Shown here in pieces: positions 1 to 5,881 of a stretch of DNA of 7,546 nucleotides. The notes beneath the pieces were generated by a model, which saw nothing but the letters and a program-made list of their open reading frames with translations, made no database searches and was not told where the DNA came from. Position numbers and translations under genes: made by a program. Every line of letters starts with the position of its first letter. Within the stretch, counting starts at the first letter, position 1. This DNA is from an uncultured Blautia sp. (GTDB lineage Bacteria > Bacillota > Clostridia > Lachnospirales > Lachnospiraceae). The stretch covers positions 1 to 7,546 of the forward strand of contig CALBGI010000030.1 in the NCBI GenBank assembly GCA_937893675.1. Reading direction: 5' to 3'.

Positions 1-53
1 AGAGCGCCGCCCTGTCACGGCGGAGGTCGAGAGTTCGAGTCTCTTCTGGGTCG
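1..53 (+). tRNA. tRNA-Asp (GUC), 5' part outside the window
   Basis: This is the 3' part of an aspartate tRNA. The anticodon arm is a perfect 5-bp stem (7-11 with 19-23) around a 7-base loop with anticodon GTC at 14-16. A five-base variable loop (24-28) follows, then a T arm (29-33 with 41-45, loop TTCGAGT). The 3' acceptor strand is 46-52, with discriminator G at 53. The acceptor 5' strand and the start of the D arm lie before the window. CCA is not encoded. It is the first visible gene of a three-tRNA cluster, only four bases from the next. Confidence 0.95.
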
Positions 54-57
54 TTAT

Positions 58-130
58 GGGGTCTTAGCTCAGCTGGGAGAGCATCTGCCTTACAAGCAGA
101 GGGTCATAGGTTCGAGCCCTATAGGCCCCA
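58..130 (+). tRNA. tRNA-Val (UAC)
   Basis: This is a complete 73-base tRNA. The acceptor stem pairs GGGGTCT (58-64) with AGGCCCC (123-129), with one G.U pair and discriminator A at 130. The anticodon stem TCTGC/GCAGA encloses the loop CTTACAA, which puts anticodon TAC at 91-93 (valine). The T loop is TTCGAGC. The final CCA-like letters belong to the acceptor stem and discriminator, so the CCA end is probably added after transcription. It is likely co-transcribed with the flanking tRNAs. Confidence 0.97.
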
Positions 131-144
131 TATCTTTTTATTGA

Positions 145-230
145 GCCATAGTGGCGGAACTGGCAGACGCACAGGACTTAAAATCCTGCGGGGCTAATCC
201 CCCGTACCGGTTCGATTCCGGTCTATGGCA
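145..230 (+). tRNA. tRNA-Leu (UAA)
   Basis: This is a complete 86-base class II tRNA. The acceptor stem GCCATAG (145-151) pairs with CTATGGC (223-229), and discriminator A is at 230. The anticodon stem CAGGA/TCCTG encloses CTTAAAA, giving anticodon TAA at 179-181 (leucine). A long variable arm (about 189-203, with GGGG and CCCC blocks) is the mark of leucine and serine tRNAs. CCA is not encoded. It is the last gene of the tRNA cluster and is followed within about ten bases by a terminator. Confidence 0.97.
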
Positions 231-236
231 TATGTT

Positions 237-266
237 AAAAAGTACCGATAATTCGGTACTTTTTTT
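237..266. terminator. Bidirectional intrinsic terminator after the tRNA cluster
   Basis: A perfect 8-bp stem (241-248 with 253-260) with a 4-base loop is followed by six T's on the plus strand. It is preceded by four A's, which become T's on the minus strand. It can therefore end the tRNA transcript on the plus strand and also the minus-strand transcript from the DUF2284 gene at 425-979. The flanking A and T runs can extend the stem by four A-T pairs. Confidence 0.88.
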
Positions 267-284
267 GCTCTATATAAAGTTTTT

Positions 285-312
285 GGGGTGATTTCCTGCT
301 GGAAGTCGCCCC
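285..312 (+). other. Strong intergenic RNA hairpin, function unknown
   Basis: Bases 285-296 pair with 301-312 over 12 bp around a TGCT loop. Two of the pairs are T-G. They are sound as G.U in plus-strand RNA but become A-C mismatches in minus-strand RNA, so the structure suits a plus-strand transcript. No T run follows directly. The rest of 267-424 holds no recognised gene, apart from a short protein-like frame on the minus strand noted under findings. Confidence 0.5.
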
Positions 313-424
313 ATTCTTGTGTTTGGGGACTTTTAGTCTTTGAACGCTTTTGGGATTTCCCGGCTTCCGTTCAGATTACCGTAATAATCATAATTCATAA
401 GGAAGTTCCATAAGCTTATGCTGT

Positions 425-979
425 TCAAGGTATCAATAAACCACATACCAATACGAAATAAGATGGAAGATGTCCCTCCTCAATCCATTCCAGTCGCAGT
501 TTCATGAGCCGCTCAATGGTCAGTCCCACATTTCCACCAAGTGATTCGATCGAATATCGTAGCTTGTAGGGATAGCGACAAGCTTGTCCGCTTGTTCGGG
601 TACACCCACTGGAACAAAAGCTGCAACTTCCGGCAGACAGGCTGATACTTCCGGGATACATCTTTTCTCTGTCAAAAAGCATTTCGCTGAGTTTCTGTTT
701 TTCAAAGGAAATAGAGCTTTTGAGAATCTTATCTAACTCCTCCTGTGTATACGTATGCATGAGCATATCTTGGTCAAAAATAATTTTCACGGCAGTAAGC
801 TGTAAAATCTGATATTTTTTCCAATAATCCATGACATCGAAAGAATAGGGCGGGCAGGACCATACATGGTTATAGTTGGGACATTGTCTGCATGCAGCGA
901 GAAATGTTTCCACATCTACATAATTTTGCAGATACTCGTCTACGGATATAGAAGTTTCAAAGGTTTCGGTTGTATACAT
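425..979 (-). CDS. DUF2284 family predicted metal-binding protein
   Basis: This is a 184-residue, probably cytoplasmic protein with no signal peptide or membrane segment. It has two cysteine clusters. The first is C30-x2-C33-P followed by WSCPP with C42. The second is C119-x2-C122-x3-C126-x7-C134, leading into RYPYKLRYSIESLGG (135-149). This pattern and the hydrophobic end YFVLVCGLL match the DUF2284 family as I know it, where the cysteines are thought to bind metal or an Fe-S cluster. The biochemical function is unknown. The ATG at 979 is supported by an AGGAG about seven bases upstream on the minus strand. It is transcribed away from the AraC gene and is probably monocistronic, ending at the terminator at 237-266. 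The family call is firm; any redox or metal role is inference. Confidence 0.87.
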   Translation of the reverse strand: MYTTETFETSISVDEYLQNYVDVETFLAACRQCPNYNHVWSCPPYSFDVMDYWKKYQILQLTAVKIIFDQDMLMHTYTQEELDKILKSSISFEKQKLSEMLFDREKMYPGSISLSAGSCSFCSSGCTRTSGQACRYPYKLRYSIESLGGNVGLTIERLMKLRLEWIEEGHLPSYFVLVCGLLIP

Positions 980-1023
980 GACAGATCTCCTTGTTTTGGA
1001 TATAGGTTGTTTTACTCATTATT

Positions 1024-1053
1024 AATATAACATCAGGTATTGTATGAGGACAA
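1024..1053 (-). promoter_or_regulatory. Candidate promoter for the DUF2284 gene
   Basis: Reading the minus strand, TTGTCC (1053-1048) and TATATT (1029-1024) are 18 bases apart, a reasonable sigma-A-type pair about 45 bases before the start codon. The region is AT-rich, so chance matches are easy. This is a motif call only. Confidence 0.4.
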
Positions 1054-1081
1054 GGAAAATGACATGATTTTACGCTTAACA

Positions 1082-1110
1082 TTGGAATGAGAAAGCGGAG
1101 ATGTTATAAT
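1082..1110 (+). promoter_or_regulatory. Likely sigma-A promoter for the AraC-family gene
   Basis: A perfect TATAAT at 1105-1110 lies exactly 17 bases after TTGGAA (1082-1087, four of six matches to TTGACA). It is placed to give a leader of roughly 75 bases before the start codon at 1194. No riboswitch-like or T-box-like structure was seen in that leader. The promoter sits in the 214-base divergent gap shared with the DUF2284 gene. Confidence 0.65.
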
Positions 1111-1193
1111 CAAAATAACGTAAGTTTGAAAATCAGAAGAAAGACAGGGATAGGAATTACAGGTTCGATTAAGGGAAGAAGTAAGGAGGCATT

Positions 1194-2036
1194 ATGGAGT
1201 ACCAGCATGAATTGATTATTCCGGATGAGGGACTGCCATTTAAATTGTTTTTGTTTGAAGGGTCGGAAGGAAATTATGTAAGGGAGAAGCATTGGCACAC
1301 TTCTATTGAGATTTTTGCGGTACAGGAAGGGACACTTTCTTTTTATCTCAACGACAGGGAATATCCTCTGAAAAAGGGAGAGCTAATGCTGATCAATTCT
1401 AATGAAATACACTCTATTCATGCACCCCAAAAGAATAAAACGGTGGTGCTTCAGATTCCATTAAAGCAGTTTGAAAGCTATTTTACAGCGCCTCATTTTA
1501 TCCGTTTTTCCGGTTCTGGCGGAGATGAAAATCAGGCTCTGCATAAGCGGATTGGCAGACTTTATAAGATATATGCAGAGAGAGGGATCGGCTTTGAGTT
1601 TAAAGCCAGATCCGTGTATTATGAGATTTTATATATACTTGTCAACGATTATCTGGTGGCTGAAGCGGGAGAAAAGGAAATCCGGTATAACCGCAGTTTG
1701 GAAAAGCTTTCAAAAATAACCGGATATATGCGGGAACATTATACAGAGGATCTGAGATTGTCAGAAATTGCGGCTGCTTTTGGCTATTCAGAGGCATATC
1801 TTTCGCGATTGTTCCGGAAATGTGCAAAAGTCAATTTTAAGACATATTTGCAGGATATCCGCATGGCGTACGCATATCGCGACTTGCTGAATACAGGGAA
1901 TACCATAAGCAGAGTTGCTCTTGATAATGGATTTTGCAGCAGCCGCTCTTTTTCCAGGGAATTTGAAAAACGTTATGGAATACTTCCAAGTGAGGTATTG
2001 GCAAAGCAAAAAGGTCAAAAAAATGCTATAGAATAG
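1194..2036 (+). CDS. AraC-family transcriptional regulator with cupin sensor domain
   Basis: This 280-residue protein has the usual layout of sugar-responsive AraC regulators. The N-terminal cupin-like ligand domain (about residues 15-95) includes HWHTSIEI at 33-40 and KKGELMLINSNEIHSI at 60-75. A helical linker follows, then a C-terminal double helix-turn-helix domain. The first helix-turn-helix is about 187-219 (LRLSEIAAAFGYSEAYLSRL onward) and the second about 237-268 (TISRVALDNGFCSSRSFSREF onward). The start is set by AAGGAGG at 1183-1189, four bases before ATG. It lies 72 bases before the DUF4867 gene in the same direction with no terminator between them, so it probably controls, and may be co-transcribed with, the isomerase and kinase genes. 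The ligand cannot be read from the sequence; a pentose or related sugar is inferred from the neighbours. Confidence 0.92.
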   Translation: MEYQHELIIPDEGLPFKLFLFEGSEGNYVREKHWHTSIEIFAVQEGTLSFYLNDREYPLKKGELMLINSNEIHSIHAPQKNKTVVLQIPLKQFESYFTAPHFIRFSGSGGDENQALHKRIGRLYKIYAERGIGFEFKARSVYYEILYILVNDYLVAEAGEKEIRYNRSLEKLSKITGYMREHYTEDLRLSEIAAAFGYSEAYLSRLFRKCAKVNFKTYLQDIRMAYAYRDLLNTGNTISRVALDNGFCSSRSFSREFEKRYGILPSEVLAKQKGQKNAIE

Positions 2037-2071
2037 ACAAGAAAACCGGCGAAAAAGCATTCAATAAACGG

Positions 2072-2085
2072 TATACTGACAGTAT
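2072..2085 (+). promoter_or_regulatory. Possible operator and -10 element before the DUF4867 gene
   Basis: The 13-base perfect palindrome ATACTGACAGTAT lies at 2073-2085. It overlaps a -10-like TATACT at 2072-2077. At 16-18 bases upstream there is no TTG-type -35 element, which would fit an activator-dependent promoter. The site sits in the 72-base gap after the AraC gene, ahead of the ribosome site at 2095-2101. Its use as an operator is inference. Confidence 0.4.
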
Positions 2086-2094
2086 CTCAAAACA

Positions 2095-2101
2095 AAGGAG
2101 G
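2095..2101 (+). promoter_or_regulatory. Ribosome binding site supporting a TTG start
   Basis: AAGGAGG lies seven bases before the TTG at 2109. No in-frame ATG or GTG with a comparable site is seen nearby, so this strong site decides in favour of the unusual TTG start for the DUF4867 gene. Confidence 0.75.
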
Positions 2102-2108
2102 AAGAAGG

Positions 2109-2723
2109 TTGAAGATTCAAAATGTAGCAGACATTTCTTTCCGGAAATATGGAAAGGTATTGGAGGGATTTGATTTTGGGGAGCTGTTAAGGGCCATGAA
2201 GCATACGCCGATTCCGAAAGATGTGATCTATCTTCCGACCGTGGAGGAATTGGAGATCCTGCCGATTGCCGGAGAGCTTCAAAACAGGGCATACGGGGGA
2301 ATGCCCATTCAAGTAGGGTACTGTAATGGACATAACAAAAAGTTGAATGCAGTGGAGTATCATCGCGATTCTGAGGTGAATATTGCCGTGACAGATCTGA
2401 TAATTCTCATTGGAAGTCAGCAGGACATCACACCGGAATTTACATACGATACGGCAAATATAGAAGCGTTTTTTGTTCCGGCAGGCACAGCCATTGAAAT
2501 TTATGCAACGACGCTTCATTATGCTCCTTGTCAGGCTGCAGACAGCGGTTTTCAGAACGTGGTCGTACTTCCCAGAGAAACGAATACAGAGCTTCCATTT
2601 CAGCCTGCCGGAAGTGGAGAAGAGCGCTTGCTGACTGCACGGAACAAGTGGCTGATCGCACATAGCGAGGCTGGGATCGAGGGCGCCTTTGAAGGGCTTA
2701 TAGGAGAAAACATTGCACTTTAA
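2109..2723 (+). CDS. DUF4867 family protein (cupin-like, sugar operon)
   Basis: This is a 204-residue protein of unknown function that I recognise as the DUF4867 family. It has no signal peptide or membrane segment. The middle looks like a cupin or beta-barrel enzyme. Motif one is VEYHRDSEVNIAVTDL (82-97) with H85 and E89. Motif two is IEAFFVPAGTAIEIYATTLHYAPC (118-141) with E119 and H137. Together these His and Glu residues could form a metal site. It starts with TTG and ends 24 bases before the isomerase gene, which has its own AAAGGAG ribosome site. The position between a regulator and an isomerase-kinase pair suggests action on the same sugar, for example as an epimerase, mutarotase or alternative isomerase, but the sequence does not prove this. 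A non-catalytic sugar-binding role is also possible. Confidence 0.82.
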   Translation: MKIQNVADISFRKYGKVLEGFDFGELLRAMKHTPIPKDVIYLPTVEELEILPIAGELQNRAYGGMPIQVGYCNGHNKKLNAVEYHRDSEVNIAVTDLIILIGSQQDITPEFTYDTANIEAFFVPAGTAIEIYATTLHYAPCQAADSGFQNVVVLPRETNTELPFQPAGSGEERLLTARNKWLIAHSEAGIEGAFEGLIGENIAL

Positions 2724-2747
2724 AAAATAGAAAAAGGAGATTGTATT

Positions 2748-4232
2748 ATGAATAATATGCCAGAAGTAAAAGTAGGAATTGTTGCAGTGAGCAGGGATTG
2801 TTTTCCGGAAAGCTTGTCTGTAAACAGGAGGAAGGCCCTTGTTGAGGCGTACACAAAAAAATATGATGCCGCAGATATTTACGAATGCCCCGTCTGTATT
2901 GTTGAGAGTGAAATTCATATGGTGCAGGCTCTTGAGGATGTAAAAAAAGCGGGATGTAATGCTCTTGTCGTTTATTTGGGAAACTTTGGACCTGAGATTT
3001 CGGAGACTTTGCTTGCGAAACATTTTGCGGGTCCCAAGATGTTTATTGCAGCGGCAGAAGAATCGGGAGATAATTTGGTACAGGGCCGCGGCGATGCGTA
3101 TTGTGGAATGCTGAACGCAAGTTATAACCTGAAGCTTCGCAATGTGCAGGCATATATTCCAGAATATCCGGTGGGAGATGCGGATGAATGTGCAGACATG
3201 ATACATGAATTTTTGCCCATCGCAAGAGCAATCGAAGGTCTGAACAATCTGAAAATTATCAGCTTTGGACCGCGTCCTTTAAATTTCCTGGCTTGTAATG
3301 CGCCGATTAAGCAGCTTTACAATATAGGCGTGGAAATTGAAGAAAACTCAGAGCTTGACTTGTTTGAGGCTTTCAACAAGCATGCAGGGGATGAGAGGAT
3401 TCCCGCTTTGGTAAAGGAGATGGAGGAAGAGCTTGGTGCAGGTAATAAAAAACCGGAAATTCTTTCTAAGCTGGCGCAGTATGAACTGACACTGAAAGAC
3501 TGGGTAGAAGAGCACAGAGGATATCGTAAATATGTGACCATTGCAGGTAAATGCTGGCCTGCTTTTCAGACACAGTTTGGTTTTGTTCCCTGCTATGTGA
3601 ACGGACGTCTGGCGGCACAGGGAATTCCGGTGTCCTGCGAGGTGGATATTTACGGAGCACTCAGTGAGTTCATTGGTACGGTTGTGAGCAAGGATGTTGT
3701 AACGCTTCTTGATATTAATAATACAGTGCCGAAGGATATGTATCACAGTGATATTAAAGGAAAATACAACTATACGCAGCAGGATACCTTTATGGGCTTT
3801 CACTGCGGAAATACGGCAGCCGGAAAACTGACCTCCTGCGAGATGAAATACCAGATGATCATGGCAAGAACACTTCCGGAGGAGGTAACGCAGGGAACTT
3901 TGGAGGGAGATATTGTTCCTGGCGATATTACGTTCTACCGCCTGCAGAGCACGGCAGACAACAAGCTGCGTGCTTATATTGCGCAGGGTGAAGTGCTTCC
4001 GGTTGCCACAAAATCTTTTGGCTCGGTTGGAATCTTTGCAATACCGGAAATGGGAAGATTTTACAGACATGTTCTCATTGAGGGCGGATATCCGCACCAT
4101 GGAGCAGTTGCCTTCGGACACTATGGAAAAGCACTCTTTGAGGTATTTAAGTATATTGGTGTTCCGGTGGATGAAATTGGATATAATCAGCCTGCAGGCG
4201 TAAGATATCCTACGGAAAATCCGTGGAAGTAA
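2748..4232 (+). CDS. L-fucose/L-arabinose isomerase family sugar isomerase
   Basis: This 494-residue protein probably interconverts an aldose and a ketose using a divalent metal (Mn2+ in characterised relatives). The N-terminal half has Rossmann-like segments, for example KVGIVAVSRD (8-17) and CNALVVYLGNFGPE (70-83). The C-terminal half carries the expected metal ligands: E298 in VSCEVDIYGALSEF and D322 in TLLDINN. Their spacing of 24 residues equals that between Glu337 and Asp361 of E. coli FucI as I recall them. H352 in FHCGN and H450/H451 in YPHHGAVAFGH are further candidates. It is about 100 residues shorter than E. coli FucI and near AraA in length, so it is a divergent member and the substrate is uncertain. 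The XylB-type kinase downstream and lack of an aldolase favour a pentose (such as D-arabinose, D-lyxose or D-xylose) over L-fucose. ATG at 2748 follows AAAGGAG at 2733-2739. Confidence 0.85.
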   Translation: MNNMPEVKVGIVAVSRDCFPESLSVNRRKALVEAYTKKYDAADIYECPVCIVESEIHMVQALEDVKKAGCNALVVYLGNFGPEISETLLAKHFAGPKMFIAAAEESGDNLVQGRGDAYCGMLNASYNLKLRNVQAYIPEYPVGDADECADMIHEFLPIARAIEGLNNLKIISFGPRPLNFLACNAPIKQLYNIGVEIEENSELDLFEAFNKHAGDERIPALVKEMEEELGAGNKKPEILSKLAQYELTLKDWVEEHRGYRKYVTIAGKCWPAFQTQFGFVPCYVNGRLAAQGIPVSCEVDIYGALSEFIGTVVSKDVVTLLDINNTVPKDMYHSDIKGKYNYTQQDTFMGFHCGNTAAGKLTSCEMKYQMIMARTLPEEVTQGTLEGDIVPGDITFYRLQSTADNKLRAYIAQGEVLPVATKSFGSVGIFAIPEMGRFYRHVLIEGGYPHHGAVAFGHYGKALFEVFKYIGVPVDEIGYNQPAGVRYPTENPWK

Positions 4233-4245
4233 ATAAAAGATAAGC

Positions 4246-4299
4246 AGCGGCACATGTCGGCAAAGGTGTGGAAGTGCACATGTGCAGACATATGCCGCT
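4246..4299 (+). promoter_or_regulatory. Intercistronic stem-loop with internal palindrome before the kinase gene
   Basis: Bases 4246-4258 pair with 4287-4299, as seven pairs, one C-A mismatch, then five pairs. The enclosed 28 bases include the perfect 12-base palindrome TGCACATGTGCA at 4275-4286. Four T's (4299-4302) close the structure, and the kinase ribosome site begins at 4304. It could act as a weak attenuator, an RNA-processing or stability element that sets kinase levels relative to isomerase, or a protein-binding site. The short T run makes a full terminator unlikely. Confidence 0.55.
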
Positions 4300-4303
4300 T
4301 TTC

Positions 4304-4309
4304 AGGAGG
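4304..4309 (+). promoter_or_regulatory. Ribosome binding site fixing the xylulokinase start
   Basis: AGGAGG lies five bases before ATG at 4315. An in-frame GTG exists upstream at 4282, but it falls within the intercistronic stem-loop, has no ribosome site, and would add eleven residues before the conserved YIGVDLGT start. ATG 4315 is therefore preferred. Confidence 0.85.
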
Positions 4310-4314
4310 AAAAT

Positions 4315-5772
4315 ATGTATTATATAGGAGTTGATCTGGGGACTTCGGCTGTCAAGCTGCTTCTTATGGAAGAATCTGGAAAAGTCTGCAATATTGTATC
4401 AAAAGAATATCCGCTGTATTTTCCGCAGCCGGGGTGGTCTGAACAAAATCCAGAGGATTGGTTTGCAAAAAGTATGGAAGGAATCAAAGAGCTGACGGCA
4501 GGTGTAGACAAGTCAAAGGTGGTTGGAATTGGCGTTGGAGGTCAGATGCATGGACTGGTCACGCTGGATGGGAAAGATAAAGTGATTCGTCCGGCCATTC
4601 TCTGGAATGACGGCCGGACGGGCGAGGAAACAGACTATCTCAACCAGGTAATAGGAAAGGCTAGAATTTCTAAGCTTACAGCCAATATTGCTTTTGCGGG
4701 CTTTACAGCGCCCAAGCTTCTGTGGATGAAAAAGCATGAGCCGGATAATTTTCAGAAAACAGATAAAATCATGCTTCCCAAGGATTATTTAGTATATCGT
4801 TTGACAGGTTCTTTTGCCACGGATGTATCAGATGCTTCCGGTATGCTTCTTCTGGATGTAAAAAATCGTTGCTGGTCCAGGGAAATGCTGGAAATTTGCG
4901 GAATCCGGGAAGAGCAGCTTCCAACAGTCCATGAAAGCTGTGAGGTTGTTGGAACATTGAAGCCGGAAATTGCACAGGAATTAGGCTTGCCTGTACAAGT
5001 GAAAGTGGTAGCCGGGGCCGGGGACAATGCGGCCGCTGCCGTGGGAACAGGAACCGTAGGCGACGGACAGTGTAATATTTCTCTTGGAACCTCAGGAACT
5101 GTTTTTATTTCCAGCAAAAATTTCGGAGTGGACGAGAACAATGCCCTGCATTCTTTCTGTCATGCAGATGGGAACTACCATTTGATGGGATGTATGCTCA
5201 GCGCAGCTTCCTGCAACAAGTGGTGGTCAGAAGAAATTCTTAAGACAAAAGATTTTGCAAAAGAGCAGGAAGCCATTCAGAAACTGGGAGAAAACAGAGT
5301 ATTCTATCTGCCCTATCTGATGGGGGAGCGTTCTCCGCACAACAATCCGGATGCGAGGGCTGTATTTTTCGGCATGTCCATGGATACGACCAGGGCAGAT
5401 ATGACACAGGCAGTTTTGGAAGGCGTTGCTTTTGGACTTCGGGATTCGCTGGAGGTGGCAAGGAGCCTGGGAGTCAGAATCGAACGTACCAGGATTTGCG
5501 GAGGAGGCGCAAAGAGTGCTCTTTGGAAGAAAATCATCGCAAATGTTTTGAACCTGAAAGTGGATGTCCTGGAAAATGAAGAAGGGCCGGCTCTGGGGGG
5601 AGCTATGCTTGCAGCAGTTGGCTGCGGTGCTTATCCGGATGTGGAGACGATTGGCTCGAAGCTTGTCCATGTGGCCAATACTGTGGAGCCGGAAGATGAA
5701 CTTGTAGAAAAGTACGAAGAAAAATATCAAAAATTCCGCAGCTTGTATCCTGCAGTGAAAAAGTTGTATTGA
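4315..5772 (+). CDS. xylB: Xylulokinase (FGGY family)
   Basis: This 485-residue cytoplasmic kinase transfers phosphate from ATP to the 5-hydroxyl of a ketopentose, typically D-xylulose, giving D-xylulose 5-phosphate for the pentose phosphate pathway. The length matches E. coli XylB (484). Landmarks in order are: YIGVDLGTSAVK (3-14, N-terminal phosphate-binding loop), WSEQNPEDW (41-49), GQMHG (76-80, sugar contact), AILWNDGR (94-101), FTAPKLLWMKKHEP (130-143), LPKDYL (154-159), GAGDNAAAAVG (234-244, with D237 matching the catalytic Asp233 of XylB), SLGTSGTVF (256-264), YLPYLMGERSPHNNPDA (331-347) and ICGGGAKS (394-401). Agreement with XylB across the substrate pocket makes xylulokinase more likely than fuculokinase, ribulokinase or glycerol kinase; D-ribulose remains a possible substrate. 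It is the last gene of the cluster, separated from the isomerase gene by a structured 82-base gap. Confidence 0.92.
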   Translation: MYYIGVDLGTSAVKLLLMEESGKVCNIVSKEYPLYFPQPGWSEQNPEDWFAKSMEGIKELTAGVDKSKVVGIGVGGQMHGLVTLDGKDKVIRPAILWNDGRTGEETDYLNQVIGKARISKLTANIAFAGFTAPKLLWMKKHEPDNFQKTDKIMLPKDYLVYRLTGSFATDVSDASGMLLLDVKNRCWSREMLEICGIREEQLPTVHESCEVVGTLKPEIAQELGLPVQVKVVAGAGDNAAAAVGTGTVGDGQCNISLGTSGTVFISSKNFGVDENNALHSFCHADGNYHLMGCMLSAASCNKWWSEEILKTKDFAKEQEAIQKLGENRVFYLPYLMGERSPHNNPDARAVFFGMSMDTTRADMTQAVLEGVAFGLRDSLEVARSLGVRIERTRICGGGAKSALWKKIIANVLNLKVDVLENEEGPALGGAMLAAVGCGAYPDVETIGSKLVHVANTVEPEDELVEKYEEKYQKFRSLYPAVKKLY

Positions 5773-5802
5773 TTCTTTTTTGAAATGTATTGAAAATTAT
5801 TT

Positions 5803-5856
5803 ATGAGGGGGACCATCTCAAGGCTGTGAAGCCTGAAGGTCCCCTTCATATTTTTT
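5803..5856. terminator. Large terminator between convergent xylB and fhs
   Basis: A 12-bp stem (5803-5814 with 5838-5849, one G.U pair) is followed by A and then six T's at 5851-5856, so it is a strong plus-strand terminator for the sugar operon. Its 23-base apex holds a second hairpin, AGGCT/AGCCT (5821-5825 with 5830-5834), closed by a GNRA-type GTGA tetraloop. On the minus strand the T run is weak and the G.U becomes a mismatch, so termination of fhs here is plausible but less certain. Confidence 0.87.
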
Positions 5857-5881
5857 GAATTTTTAAAACAACTCTGATGTT

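Noticed and set aside
203..424. tRNA-Leu 3' end as an attachment site for a mobile element
   Set aside because: No second copy of the tRNA 3' end, integrase or phage gene is visible in the window.
1065..1085. Possible CcpA (cre) site near the AraC promoter
   Set aside because: The spacing between the TG and the central CG does not fit the cre consensus.
2187..3206. Long minus-strand open frame opposite the DUF4867 and isomerase genes
   Set aside because: Its translation matches no family I know, and it lies opposite well-supported genes, so it is a shadow of their codon use.
3348..4253. Minus-strand open frame of about 300 codons opposite the isomerase
   Set aside because: It is low-complexity, His/Arg/Cys-rich in a way typical of antisense translation, and has no ribosome site or conserved motif.
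4282..4314. GTG at 4282 as the start of the kinase, adding eleven residues
   Set aside because: It lies in a stem-loop without a ribosome site, while ATG 4315 has AGGAGG at the right distance and begins exactly where XylB proteins begin.
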